Shown one piece after another: positions 27,893-36,928 of a stretch of DNA of 64,000 bases. Below the pieces are notes generated by a model, which worked only from the letters and a program-made list of their open reading frames with translations, did not search any database and was not told the DNA's origin. A program made the position numbers and the translations under genes. Origin of the DNA: Providencia huaxiensis (lineage in GTDB: Bacteria; Pseudomonadota; Gammaproteobacteria; Enterobacterales; Enterobacteriaceae); the NCBI RefSeq assembly GCF_002843235.3, contig NZ_CP031123.2, forward strand, positions 3,968,001 through 4,032,000, written 5' to 3'. How positions within the stretch are numbered: the first letter of the stretch is position 1; each line of letters opens with the position of its first letter.

Positions 27893-29216
27893 AAATACAC
27901 ATCGTGTGGTGGCCGAAGAAAATGGCATATCATCAACATATAGCACCACTGAATTTAGCCATAACAATATAGCTAAAAGAATGGCAAAAGCAGCGAACGA
28001 CAAAAATATGTTGGTGCTCTTCGAACATAAGAAGAAGAAGAATCAGCAAAAGGATGCATCTCCGTTCTTAACTGTAGCCCCTCCTTCTATGCAACAAACA
28101 TCGCAATTAAGTAATTTAGCTAAGGGGATTATTACATATAAAGAGAGCACATATATTGATGAAGGCATCCAGACAGCAGGTCAAAATAAAGAATTCAACA
28201 CTAAAGGAGTTGAGTCACTAATCAGTCACTATGTATTTACGGAGGATAATAGTGAAAATATTAGTCACATTACTAGCACACCTGCCGTTGATCTTATCGA
28301 TATATTAAATAAATCAGACATTGATAATAACCTGTCGGCGACGTCGACTATTCCAGTTGAACAAAATATTGTCGATGAAGATGAGACTCCGTTATTTAAC
28401 ACTATGATGGTTGCCTTTCCATTACAGGACATTCAGCAGCGAGAAAAGGGGAAGGCTAACGACCATTCAGGTCAATACGGAAAAAGTAAATTTCAATTAA
28501 GTGATGAGATCCAGCTCAATATGGAAAATTCGTTGGCGGAGTTAGCATCTAAGAGTGCTTTAGAGCCAACATCAAAAGAGTTAAAACCGCAGATTAAAAC
28601 CGGGCAAGAGCATATTAAACATGCAATTGAACCTGCTAGCCATCCTCATATTGACGAACAGCCTTTTACAGAAAATAAGCTAGTTATACAGCCAGTTGCA
28701 TCATCGGAAACCTCTTCTTCATATGATAAAAAACGGGTTTCATTACCTGAAAACGCGACAAATAACTTCTCTGACACAACGCAAGATACGATGGTTTCTC
28801 CACAAACTACATCTGTAGAAGAGATGGAGTCGCCTACCAATTTTATGACAACGGTTTTTAATGGGGCGATGTCCTCGTCTGAGCCAGTACAAGCTACACA
28901 GCCGAAGCAAGAGGTGCACCGAATACCAGAGCTGATAGAAAATAATCCACTTTTAGGCGAAAGCAAACAGCTGAAAGCGGTATCTCGTAGTCTCACTTAC
29001 ACCTTTAACCAGTGGCAAAGTAGCCCATCAGTGACATTTGAATTAGCATCTAAAGGGGAGTTCGTTGCCTCGACAGCGAGTCAAGAAGTTCAATTGGCAT
29101 TGAATGAAAATAAGCATTTATTGAACCATGAAACTAGTGTGCATATTCAACGTGAAGATGAGCGCCAGCAGCATCGAAACCGACAGCAGCATGACCAACC
29201 GCAAGAAGAAGATTAA
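27864..29216 (+). CDS. invJ: T3SS needle-length regulator InvJ (SctP)
   Basis: A 450-residue, very polar protein rich in Ser, Thr, Gln and Glu, mostly disordered by appearance. A short C-terminal region (about 365-425, SLTYTFNQWQSSPSVTFELASKG) resembles the substrate-switch domain of InvJ/Spa32/FliK. It is secreted early and sets needle length and the switch to later substrates. It is longer than Salmonella InvJ (336); extra length lies in the linker. ATG 27864 follows GAGGAAT; ATG 27840 has no site. Sequence in the linker is fast-evolving, so identity rests on position and the C-terminal region. Confidence 0.8.
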   Translation: MSVTKASSYENTHRVVAEENGISSTYSTTEFSHNNIAKRMAKAANDKNMLVLFEHKKKKNQQKDASPFLTVAPPSMQQTSQLSNLAKGIITYKESTYIDEGIQTAGQNKEFNTKGVESLISHYVFTEDNSENISHITSTPAVDLIDILNKSDIDNNLSATSTIPVEQNIVDEDETPLFNTMMVAFPLQDIQQREKGKANDHSGQYGKSKFQLSDEIQLNMENSLAELASKSALEPTSKELKPQIKTGQEHIKHAIEPASHPHIDEQPFTENKLVIQPVASSETSSSYDKKRVSLPENATNNFSDTTQDTMVSPQTTSVEEMESPTNFMTTVFNGAMSSSEPVQATQPKQEVHRIPELIENNPLLGESKQLKAVSRSLTYTFNQWQSSPSVTFELASKGEFVASTASQEVQLALNENKHLLNHETSVHIQREDERQQHRNRQQHDQPQEED

Positions 29217-29218
29217 TT

Positions 29219-30151
29219 ATGTTGAAGATTCGACGGATCAGCTCTCAAGAAAAACAACTTAAAATTTGGCAGCAATGTTACCCAGTTAATGTACAAATAA
29301 AACAAGCTAACCGCAGTATTCGTTATTTCCAACTATCGCTAGTAAGTGAAACACAAAAAATAAATGCATTAGTTGCTGTTGAAAGTTGGTGTCAATATCG
29401 TTGGCCTAAATTGGTTCATTATGCATGGAATTCATTATCAACAAATCAGTTATGTGAACTGTTTGCTTCTGAATATATTGGAATGACATTTTTCTCCCAG
29501 TATTTCCGTTGTGAATCTGTCGAGATAGTTGATGATATACGCATCAACTATCAGCCTTGGTTAATTGCGAAAGAAGCGAATCTTGGAGAAGTATTATTAG
29601 CAGAGCCAATTGACGGGCTCGAAAAAAAGCAGCGAACCAATCAGATATTTGGTCATTTAAAACTGCAAGCTGATTGGATATTAGGATATAGCTATATCAG
29701 CGCCAAACTTTTACAAACCATAGAATTACGTGATGTGTTGAGTATCCAACAATTACAGTTAAATATGTCTGTTACAGGGCAGGTACTAGCACAATTTCAA
29801 AAGCAAGAAGAAGGACTATTTATGATTGAAGAATTGATGGCACCAGAAGATGAAGAAGAGTTAGTATTTTCTGAAGAAGATGAAGTGCAAGAAATTGTGC
29901 GCCCCTTTAATGTAAAAGAAATGAATATCAAATTAACCTTTGTTTTAGGCCATAGTGATATTACTGTCGATGAGCTTTCAAAAATGGAGCCTGGTTATAT
30001 TTATTCTATTGGTGAGAATAAAGAGCGTGAAGTTAAAGTCTATGCTAATAAACAACTGATTGCGGAAGGCGAGCTTATTTATATTGGCAATAGTGATGAG
30101 TTAGGTTTAGAAATCACGCATATTGTAAGCTTGGGAGATAAAAGAGTTTAA
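29219..30151 (+). CDS. spaO: T3SS sorting-platform protein SpaO (SctQ)
   Basis: A 310-residue cytoplasmic protein with C-terminal SpoA/FliN-like domains. The last (about 235-305) contains NIKLTFVLGHSDITVDELSKMEPGYIY. SctQ builds the pods below the needle base. An internal in-frame ATG at codon 202 (29822) has AAGGA 6 bases upstream. That matches the Salmonella situation, where a separate short SpaO is made from codon 203. The middle has an acidic linker (PEDEEELVFSEEDE). It lies 2 bases after invJ and 1 base before spaP. Confidence 0.9.
   Translation: MLKIRRISSQEKQLKIWQQCYPVNVQIKQANRSIRYFQLSLVSETQKINALVAVESWCQYRWPKLVHYAWNSLSTNQLCELFASEYIGMTFFSQYFRCESVEIVDDIRINYQPWLIAKEANLGEVLLAEPIDGLEKKQRTNQIFGHLKLQADWILGYSYISAKLLQTIELRDVLSIQQLQLNMSVTGQVLAQFQKQEEGLFMIEELMAPEDEEELVFSEEDEVQEIVRPFNVKEMNIKLTFVLGHSDITVDELSKMEPGYIYSIGENKEREVKVYANKQLIAEGELIYIGNSDELGLEITHIVSLGDKRV
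29822..30151 (+). CDS. Predicted short SpaO isoform from internal start
   Basis: An in-frame ATG at 29822 with AAGGA at 29811-29815 (6-base spacing) would give a 109-residue protein holding the acidic linker and the last SpoA domain. In Salmonella, Shigella and Yersinia such a short SctQ product forms a complex with the full-length protein and is needed for, or stabilises, the sorting platform. The position agrees within one codon with that of Salmonella SpaO. Expression here is inference. Confidence 0.6.
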   Translation: MIEELMAPEDEEELVFSEEDEVQEIVRPFNVKEMNIKLTFVLGHSDITVDELSKMEPGYIYSIGENKEREVKVYANKQLIAEGELIYIGNSDELGLEITHIVSLGDKRV

Positions 30152-30152
30152 T

Positions 30153-30818
30153 ATGCCAACAATACCAGATGGAATTCCATTATTAGCGATTATCGCATTC
30201 TCTACATTACTACCATTTATTATTGCTGCGGGAACCTGTTATTTAAAAATATCTATTGTATTAATTATGGTTCGTAATGCAATGGGGGTCCAACAAGTTC
30301 CTTCTACCATGGTTTTAAATGGCATTGCATTGCTGCTTTCTATTTTCGTCATGATGCCAGTATTACAGGATGTGAATAATCATATGCGACAAGAGCATGT
30401 TGATTTTAGTAATGCCGAGTCAATCGATAATTTTGTTGATAATGGATTGGGGGGATACAAAGCTTATTTGAAAAAATATTCAGATCCGCAGTTAGTAACA
30501 TTTTTTGAATCAATACAACAAGGTCGAAGTGAAGAGGATGTGACTGCTGATGAAGGCGAAGCTACACTGTTTTCTTTATTACCTGCTTATGCATTAAGTG
30601 AGATTAAATCAGCCTTTGAAATTGGTTTTTATATTTATTTACCTTTTGTGGTGGTTGATTTAGTTATTTCCAGTATTCTATTGGCACTTGGTATGATGAT
30701 GATGAGTCCAGTGACAATTTCTATTCCAGTTAAATTAATTTTATTTGTTGCAATTGATGGTTGGTCACTAATTTCTAAAGGGTTAGTGATGCAGTACATT
30801 GAATTAGCGCAGCACTAA
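30153..30818 (+). CDS. spaP: T3SS export apparatus protein SpaP (SctR)
   Basis: A 221-residue inner-membrane protein with four hydrophobic segments: two near the N-terminus and two after about residue 150. The family sequence TCYLKISIVLIMVRNAMGVQQVP (about 29-51) is characteristic of FliP/SctR. Five copies with SpaQ and SpaR form the helical export gate core. It is 1 base after spaO and 13 bases before spaQ. Length matches the SPI-1 protein (224). Confidence 0.96.
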   Translation: MPTIPDGIPLLAIIAFSTLLPFIIAAGTCYLKISIVLIMVRNAMGVQQVPSTMVLNGIALLLSIFVMMPVLQDVNNHMRQEHVDFSNAESIDNFVDNGLGGYKAYLKKYSDPQLVTFFESIQQGRSEEDVTADEGEATLFSLLPAYALSEIKSAFEIGFYIYLPFVVVDLVISSILLALGMMMMSPVTISIPVKLILFVAIDGWSLISKGLVMQYIELAQH

Positions 30819-30831
30819 AGCGAATAATATT

Positions 30832-31104
30832 ATGGATCAAATTGTTTATTTAAGTAATAAAACGATGTTATTAATCGTTATATTATCTGCAATACCCGTA
30901 ATAGTGGCGACTGCGGTGGGGTTATTGGTAGGGTTGCTGCAAACCGTCACGCAACTTCAAGAGCAAACCTTACCTTTTGGTATAAAATTATTAGCTGTTT
31001 TTGGTTCGCTATTTATGATCTCAGGTTGGTTATCCGATAAGGTAATGAATTTTGCATTAGAAACCTTAAGTGCAGCGATCCCCGCTATTGGGCTATTCGG
31101 ATGA
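30832..31104 (+). CDS. spaQ: T3SS export apparatus protein SpaQ (SctS)
   Basis: A 90-residue membrane protein with two hydrophobic helices joined by the short cytoplasmic loop LLQTVTQLQEQTLPFG (about 36-51), conserved in FliQ/SctS. Four copies wrap around the SpaP-SpaR core of the export gate. It overlaps the spaR start by 4 bases (ATGA). Salmonella SpaQ is 86 residues. Confidence 0.95.
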   Translation: MDQIVYLSNKTMLLIVILSAIPVIVATAVGLLVGLLQTVTQLQEQTLPFGIKLLAVFGSLFMISGWLSDKVMNFALETLSAAIPAIGLFG

Positions 31105-31895
31105 ACCAAGAAATACTATCGCTGATGTCCTCACTCTATTTTGTCTTTCAAGAGGGGTTGATAAAAATAGCGTTAGCTTGGTTAAGAATTGCACCGGTGA
31201 TGTTTTTATTGCCTTTCTTAAGTAATAAACTACTCAATGGTGGAATTATTAAAAACTGCGTAGTGGCTTATATTGCGTTAGGTTTATGGCCCTTTTTTTC
31301 TTCTTATGAAATACAATGGGATGAAATTAACTTCGTTGATGTATTTATTTATGAAATTTCGATTGGACTCGTATTAGCGTTGATATTAGCTTTGCCTTTT
31401 ATGATAGCCAATGTGATTGGCGAGTTAATCGATACACAGCGGGGTGAAACTATTAGTAGTATTGTTGATCCGGCAAGTGGTTCAGAAGCATCAGAGCTGG
31501 CGGTCTTATTGAGTCATATCACTTGTATGGTATTTTTAGCTCAGGGAGGAATGTATCAACTCGCTAATATATTCGCACAAAGCTATCAGTTATTACCCTT
31601 TGCTCATGGATTTACTTCATTTAATAGCCTCCCTTTAGGGGAGTGGTTAAATAAGATGGTAGTTAATGGCGTTGTTTTGACTGCACCAATATTAGTGACA
31701 TTATTTATTACAGAGGTTGCTCTAGGGTTATATTCGCGTTTTTGCCCTCAATTAAATGCGTTTTCGTTATCTTTGGCAATAAAATCAATCATCGCATTTT
31801 GTGTGTTTTTACTTTATTTTCATAATGAAGTCCCTGACATATTAGTGAACATGATTTCAATTTCACCGCTACGAGATGTATTTATTTCCTCTTAA
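31101..31895 (+). CDS. spaR: T3SS export apparatus protein SpaR (SctT)
   Basis: A 264-residue inner-membrane protein with about six hydrophobic segments. The conserved loop IGELIDTQRGETISSIVDPASGSEAS (about 106-131) is found in FliR/SctT. One copy joins the SpaP pentamer at the top of the gate and is placed near the inner rod. The ATGA overlap with spaQ shows coupling, and spaS follows after 17 bases. Length matches Salmonella SpaR (263). Confidence 0.95.
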   Translation: MNQEILSLMSSLYFVFQEGLIKIALAWLRIAPVMFLLPFLSNKLLNGGIIKNCVVAYIALGLWPFFSSYEIQWDEINFVDVFIYEISIGLVLALILALPFMIANVIGELIDTQRGETISSIVDPASGSEASELAVLLSHITCMVFLAQGGMYQLANIFAQSYQLLPFAHGFTSFNSLPLGEWLNKMVVNGVVLTAPILVTLFITEVALGLYSRFCPQLNAFSLSLAIKSIIAFCVFLLYFHNEVPDILVNMISISPLRDVFISS

Positions 31896-31912
31896 TTGCT
31901 ACGAGTATAAAT

Positions 31913-33019
31913 ATGGCTGAAAAAACAGAAAAGCCTACCGATAAAAAAATTAGAGATTCAGCTAAAAAAGGGCAAAGTTTTAAGAGCAAAGATAGTGTTG
32001 CGGCAATTGTATTAGTAGTAAGTGCATTCGTTATTGATGGCATCTCTAGTTTATATGAACTGGGTGGGTTAATGCGTAAAATATTTTTATCTCCAACGGA
32101 AATAAAAATTGATGCATTACTTTGGCAATTTTTCACAATATTTTTAAGTATTGTTTTACCCGTTCTATTTGTTTGTTTTTTATCTGGTACGATAATTTCT
32201 TTATTGCAAAGTCGATTTAGATTGGCTAGCGAAGCAATAAAAATTGATTTTACCAAATTAAACCCAATTTCAGGTTTTAAAAAAATATTTTCATTAAACT
32301 CATTGAAAGAATTAATTAAGGCTATTCTGTATTTGATTGTCTTTATTGTGTCAACACTTGTCTTTTTTATTGTTTGGCGGAAAGATATTTTTATGCTCTA
32401 CCGAACTATGATAAATGGGGTTATTAGTCAATGGGTTGACCTGTGTGTAACATTTATTGTGGTTTTTCTTGCGGTTGCCCTAATAATTATATTAGTTGAC
32501 GCAATAGCTGAGTTCTTTTTGTATATTAAGAATTTAAAAATGGAGAAGCAAGAAGTAAAAAAAGAATATAAAGATAATGAGGGAGATCCTCATATAAAAA
32601 GTGCGCGTCGAGGAATGCATCAAGAATTACTGTCGGAAGAGGTTAAATTAAATGTCCGTAATTCAACATTTGTAATGGCAAATCCAACGCATATTGCATT
32701 ACTTATCTATTATGACTCCAGTATTGCACCATTACCTTTTTTATTTTCTAAAAGTAAAGGCCTGCAAGCAAAAGCAATTATTAAATACGCAAAGCAACAA
32801 GGTGTTCCAGTTATTAGAGATATAGTCCTAGCAAGGCAAATATGGCGGTCATATAAGAATGACAGCTTTATCGATGAAAAAGGTTTAGAGGATGTTATGC
32901 AAATAATATCATGGTTGATGCGTATAGAATTAGTAAAAATGGGCATCGATATTGATAAAGCGTTGGAACAAATGGCTGAAAATGAGATGGATTCACAAAA
33001 CAATAGCACTCTTAATTAA
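31913..33019 (+). CDS. spaS: T3SS autoprotease and substrate switch SpaS (SctU)
   Basis: A 368-residue protein with four transmembrane segments (about 25-215) and a cytoplasmic autocleavage domain. The cleavage site NPTH is at residues 257-260 and is cut between Asn and Pro. Cleavage allows the switch from needle to translocator export. The N-terminus KTEKPTDKKIRDSAKKGQ is the usual YscU/FlhB signature. It is the last structural gene of the rightward arm. A 111-base gap follows, probably with a separate promoter for sicA. Confidence 0.95.
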   Translation: MAEKTEKPTDKKIRDSAKKGQSFKSKDSVAAIVLVVSAFVIDGISSLYELGGLMRKIFLSPTEIKIDALLWQFFTIFLSIVLPVLFVCFLSGTIISLLQSRFRLASEAIKIDFTKLNPISGFKKIFSLNSLKELIKAILYLIVFIVSTLVFFIVWRKDIFMLYRTMINGVISQWVDLCVTFIVVFLAVALIIILVDAIAEFFLYIKNLKMEKQEVKKEYKDNEGDPHIKSARRGMHQELLSEEVKLNVRNSTFVMANPTHIALLIYYDSSIAPLPFLFSKSKGLQAKAIIKYAKQQGVPVIRDIVLARQIWRSYKNDSFIDEKGLEDVMQIISWLMRIELVKMGIDIDKALEQMAENEMDSQNNSTLN

Positions 33020-33130
33020 TAATTTATTTATTACTTAAATCGTTTTTTTAAAGAAAGAACTAAATGGGTTAATTATGATGCAAGCATAAAGTGTGCGTTA
33101 TGTATTGCATATCAACAATAAGGTAAATAT
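33020..33130 (+). promoter_or_regulatory. Probable InvF-dependent promoter region of sicA-sip genes
   Basis: 111 AT-rich bases between spaS and sicA, the largest gap in the rightward arm before the sip genes. In SPI-1 the translocator operon has its own promoter here, activated by InvF together with SicA. No binding site can be assigned with certainty, so the call rests on position. Confidence 0.45.
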
Positions 33131-33625
33131 ATGAATAATACGGAAACAGAGTGTTTTCAAAGCGCTGACATGGAAGGGTTACTTGATAATATCACGTCTG
33201 CATTAATGGATGGGGCGACTTATAAAGATATTCACGGGATCCCACAGAGCACAATGGATGGCATTTATTCCTATGCATACGAATTCTATCAGCAAGGTAA
33301 ATTAAAAGAAGCAGAAACTTTTTTTAGATTTTTAAGTATTTATGATTTCTATAATACAGACTATGTGATGGGGCTGGCGGCTGTCTATCAATTAACGAAG
33401 CGATATGACAAAGCAACTGAATTATATGCTCTCGCATTTGTATTGGCGAAAAATGATTACCGCCCACTTTTTCATGCAGGGCAATGTAATTTAATGATGA
33501 AAAAAAGTAGTGCGGCAATTCATTGTTTTGAGAGCGTTGTAAAAAGTAGTACCGATGTTGATTTACAAAATAAATCTCAAGCTTATTTAACCGCATTGGA
33601 AAAGAAACTAGAAAAACAAGTTTAG
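33131..33625 (+). CDS. sicA: Translocator chaperone SicA (class II, TPR)
   Basis: A 164-residue all-helical chaperone with three tetratricopeptide-like repeats. One spans GKLKEAETFFRFLSIYDFYNTDYVMGLAAVYQLTKRYDKATELYALAF (about 56-103). It keeps SipB and SipC apart and soluble before export and is expected to act with InvF as transcription co-activator. AAGG precedes ATG 33131. It lies 35 bases before sipB. Salmonella SicA has 165 residues. Confidence 0.93.
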   Translation: MNNTETECFQSADMEGLLDNITSALMDGATYKDIHGIPQSTMDGIYSYAYEFYQQGKLKEAETFFRFLSIYDFYNTDYVMGLAAVYQLTKRYDKATELYALAFVLAKNDYRPLFHAGQCNLMMKKSSAAIHCFESVVKSSTDVDLQNKSQAYLTALEKKLEKQV

Positions 33626-33660
33626 AAAATAAAAACCTAATATGAAGTAGAGGAAATTAT

Positions 33661-35574
33661 ATGGTTCAAATTACCAATTCAAGTAATGAACGAATAAATA
33701 ATATTCATACATTTCTACAAGGCAGTAATCCTATTGGATTAGGGGATGATTGCCTCAAGTCGGTATTGGTTTTGGAAATGGCGTGTGAGGAGTTAACGTC
33801 AATAGAGCAGATGAAGCGTAGCCGCATTGAGAACGCACCACAGTTACCGGCACCCAAAAACAATTTATCCGTTATGTTCAAGGCCGCCGCGGCAAAAGAG
33901 GAAAAATTATCACTAAAGGAAAAGGGATTTAACGCGTCTTCAATACTCGTTGAGAGCCTTTCAACATTACGCCAATTATTACATGAAGGAAATATTAGTG
34001 AGTTAGCTAATCGTCTCCAATTGTTGAATATAGAATCAAATTCACTTCGAGAAAAAGGGAATGATTTATTAAATTCTTTTTCAAATAATACGAATAAAGC
34101 CAGCGAACTTAATAATGAAGTTAATGCGTTAAAACAAGAACGTGTTGAAAGTAAAGAGCGTTTAGCGAGTCTTCAGTCTCAGCAAGGCGGCAACCAAGAA
34201 GAGATTAGCCTGCAAATTAAGGCGGAAAATACAAAGATTACCAGTTTAGGGACTAAAATTGATAACTTGCTTGAGTTAGCTGGTAATTATGCGAAAGACG
34301 CGAATGAAGATGCCAAGAAACTCAATCAATTTGTAGAAACAGCACCACGCCGCGTTGAGGTTGATGGTGAAAAATGGGAAAACACTCTGGCATTGCTCAC
34401 GATGCTAACAGCTCAGCTGAAAAAATCGATGAATGAAGATTCGATTCGTAATATGAAAGAGCAAGAAGAAGTGATGGCAACCATCAATGAAGCTACCCGA
34501 AAAGACTCAGATAAAAAGGCCAAAGAAGCGGAAGAAGCCCAGCGTAAAGCTGATGAAGCAAACAAAGCGGCCTCTTGTGCCAGTAAAATTTTTAGCTATG
34601 TGATGCTTGCCGTGTCTGTTATCGCCACCGTTGCGACGTTTGGTGCCGCTGCACCATTAACGCTTGCAGTTGCTGCTATCGGTATTGCTATTTCAGTGGC
34701 TGATATTGTTTTAGAAGAAACGGGGCAAAGTAGCCTTATGCAGATGCTAGCAACGGAAATTTCTAGTGCTGTTACCGACATGTTGATGGCTTTTGGTGTT
34801 CCTGAGGAAAAAGCGAAACAAATTGGGAGTATTGTTGGAATGATTTTGGCCGCAATCGCATTCCTAGCCCTCTCATTAGCTTCTATGTCATCTTTTGTGA
34901 AAAACATCGGTAATGTTGCTGGCAAGGTAGTAAAAATGCTGGCTAAAAATGCAGGGACATTATTGAAAAGCATCATTAAGTCGATGCCAAATAGTTTGAT
35001 GAGTGCCTTAGGTAATATCGCAAATGGAGCCGGAAAGGTAGGGAAATCGGCAGATGACATGGTAGTACTTACTAAGTTTAGCAAGTTGGCAGATAGCATT
35101 GATGACTTACAGCAAGCCGTAAAAACCACCACTAAGGTCGCTAAAAAAGCCGATGACATGAAAGATATTGCGAAAGCGGCAGATAAAGTCGCAGACCAAA
35201 CTGACAATGTCACGGGTATCACTAAAAACTCAGATAAAACCGTAAACACGGTTAAAACTCAAAGTGTTGCAGCGGCTCGCCTCGAAGTAGGAATGAAGGG
35301 AACCGGAGCGGCATTAACGGTTGCGAATGCGGCGACAACCGGAGGGCTAAATTTGCATGCGGCGGGCCAAATTAGAGATATGAAAGAAATGCTTGCAGGG
35401 ATGATGCTTAACAATGAAACCATTCAAGCGCTGGATGAATTATTAAAAAGCTTATTGAAATCCATGTCTCAACATTATGAGATATCTGAGGAAATGTTCA
35501 GTGGAATGCTGACGTCATTAAATCATTCAGGTCAAGTGAAAGCCAATACACTGAAAACCGCCCGCTTTGCATAA
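33661..35574 (+). CDS. sipB: T3SS translocator SipB
   Basis: A 637-residue pore-forming translocator (Salmonella SipB 593). The N-terminal half is polar with long coiled coils (about 130-215 and 265-305, KKAKEAEEAQRKADEANKAA). Two hydrophobic regions follow at about 310-350 and 388-412, separated by an amphipathic stretch. The tail is helical. With SipC it forms the pore in the host membrane. It is clearly the IpaB/SipB type by its paired hydrophobic regions and its place after the chaperone. GAGGAAA precedes the start. Confidence 0.92.
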   Translation: MVQITNSSNERINNIHTFLQGSNPIGLGDDCLKSVLVLEMACEELTSIEQMKRSRIENAPQLPAPKNNLSVMFKAAAAKEEKLSLKEKGFNASSILVESLSTLRQLLHEGNISELANRLQLLNIESNSLREKGNDLLNSFSNNTNKASELNNEVNALKQERVESKERLASLQSQQGGNQEEISLQIKAENTKITSLGTKIDNLLELAGNYAKDANEDAKKLNQFVETAPRRVEVDGEKWENTLALLTMLTAQLKKSMNEDSIRNMKEQEEVMATINEATRKDSDKKAKEAEEAQRKADEANKAASCASKIFSYVMLAVSVIATVATFGAAAPLTLAVAAIGIAISVADIVLEETGQSSLMQMLATEISSAVTDMLMAFGVPEEKAKQIGSIVGMILAAIAFLALSLASMSSFVKNIGNVAGKVVKMLAKNAGTLLKSIIKSMPNSLMSALGNIANGAGKVGKSADDMVVLTKFSKLADSIDDLQQAVKTTTKVAKKADDMKDIAKAADKVADQTDNVTGITKNSDKTVNTVKTQSVAAARLEVGMKGTGAALTVANAATTGGLNLHAAGQIRDMKEMLAGMMLNNETIQALDELLKSLLKSMSQHYEISEEMFSGMLTSLNHSGQVKANTLKTARFA

Positions 35575-35594
35575 TTAATATAGGAATTTATCAA

Positions 35595-36923
35595 ATGAGT
35601 CTTAATATTCAATCAGAACTAAGTAATCCCGTTTTACGTCGTAATCCTGTTAATTTTGGTGACGTTTCCCCAGTAACTAACAGTAATACAAAAGCAGTAG
35701 CCACTCCTTTACTGCAGGGAGTGCAATTAAATGATGTGCACACCGTGGCATCAGGGCCTGAGATGCAGATGGACAAGCCATTATTAAAAGTAACTCAATT
35801 TTCAATACATGATGACCAGATGCTAGCGGATATTTCTGCGTTAACGAACTCCGATAAGTTAGCCATATTGGATGATCTTCATACCTTCCGAACACTGACG
35901 CCAGAAAATATTCAGCAGGCAATTGGCAAAGTGTTAACAGAAGAGAAAAGTCATATTGAACAGCTTATTGGAGATGCTCAGTTACCAGATGAAGCTGATT
36001 TAAAACAAATGTCCCAAGCCGTTCAAGTTTTGATTGCCAGTAGTTTCTTCAAAGATTCACCTTCAGGGCGGGTTGATAGTGGTAATAAAGGTCAAGAACC
36101 TATTGATAGTATTAAGAATAACTCGTTTGTTGGAATTATTAGTAATGATTTACTGGTGGAGCTGTCGAAAATTATCCGCAAAGTGATGGCAGAAATCAAT
36201 ATTTCAGACCGGCGTATTAGTGCGGAATTTCTGCAATTAAATGCCAAAATGGTACAAGCTTCTGCAGACTCAACAATTCGTGAAGGGAAAGAAACATTTA
36301 AAGGCGCGATGATGGGCTTCTTTACTTCTCTCGCGATTACTGCTGCGGGCAGCGCTTTCCAAGCAAGAGGGCTGCGCCAACAACACCAATCGATTAAAAA
36401 TAACTTAATACCAGGAAACCAAAACATCAGTGGTGCAAGTAAGTTATCTGGGTTAAATGGCAACGTGGGAAGCGATGTAACGAAACCGAATACCTTGAGT
36501 TTAGTGGGGAAAGATGGCTCAACAGTGACGCTGAGTAATCAAGCGACACAAAGTCAAAAGAATCTTGCAAGCCAAAGAATTGAAGAAGCAAGCAAACGTA
36601 CGAAAGATTTGGGGCTGTCACAGCATGAAAAGCACGAGCAAGTCATGAACAAATCTCGCGTGCAAATGGGCGTGGCAGAGCTAGCCTCTCGAATGTCAGA
36701 TAACGCGGGTCAATTAGCGACAGCGTCAAATCAAGTTAATGTGAAATCGGCAGAAGCGGATAAAATGATTGAACAATCCGTGGCAGACACTGCACGTTCA
36801 GTTTACTCCGATAAAGATAAACAAATTGATAAGAGCCAGGATATTGCGAAACAAATGCAAGAGCATTTACGTGAAATTCGTGAAGGTAGCCTAAGAACAA
36901 TGCAAAGTATGGTAAGAGGCTAA
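35595..36923 (+). CDS. sipC: T3SS translocator SipC
   Basis: A 442-residue translocator (Salmonella SipC 409) with one hydrophobic region (about 237-257, GAMMGFFTSLAITAAGSAF) between polar halves. The C-terminal part (about 310-435) is helical and rich in Ser, Gln and Lys, as in SipC/IpaC where it binds or bundles actin. It lies 20 bases after sipB and 5 bases before the tip protein. An actin function here is inferred from the family. Confidence 0.88.
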   Translation: MSLNIQSELSNPVLRRNPVNFGDVSPVTNSNTKAVATPLLQGVQLNDVHTVASGPEMQMDKPLLKVTQFSIHDDQMLADISALTNSDKLAILDDLHTFRTLTPENIQQAIGKVLTEEKSHIEQLIGDAQLPDEADLKQMSQAVQVLIASSFFKDSPSGRVDSGNKGQEPIDSIKNNSFVGIISNDLLVELSKIIRKVMAEINISDRRISAEFLQLNAKMVQASADSTIREGKETFKGAMMGFFTSLAITAAGSAFQARGLRQQHQSIKNNLIPGNQNISGASKLSGLNGNVGSDVTKPNTLSLVGKDGSTVTLSNQATQSQKNLASQRIEEASKRTKDLGLSQHEKHEQVMNKSRVQMGVAELASRMSDNAGQLATASNQVNVKSAEADKMIEQSVADTARSVYSDKDKQIDKSQDIAKQMQEHLREIREGSLRTMQSMVRG

Positions 36924-36928
36924 AAGCT

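Noticed and set aside
34596..35249. Leftward 217-codon open frame inside sipB
   Set aside because: Wholly inside sipB on the opposite strand, with a composition that follows from SipB's Ala/Val/Lys-rich segments and no ribosome binding site.
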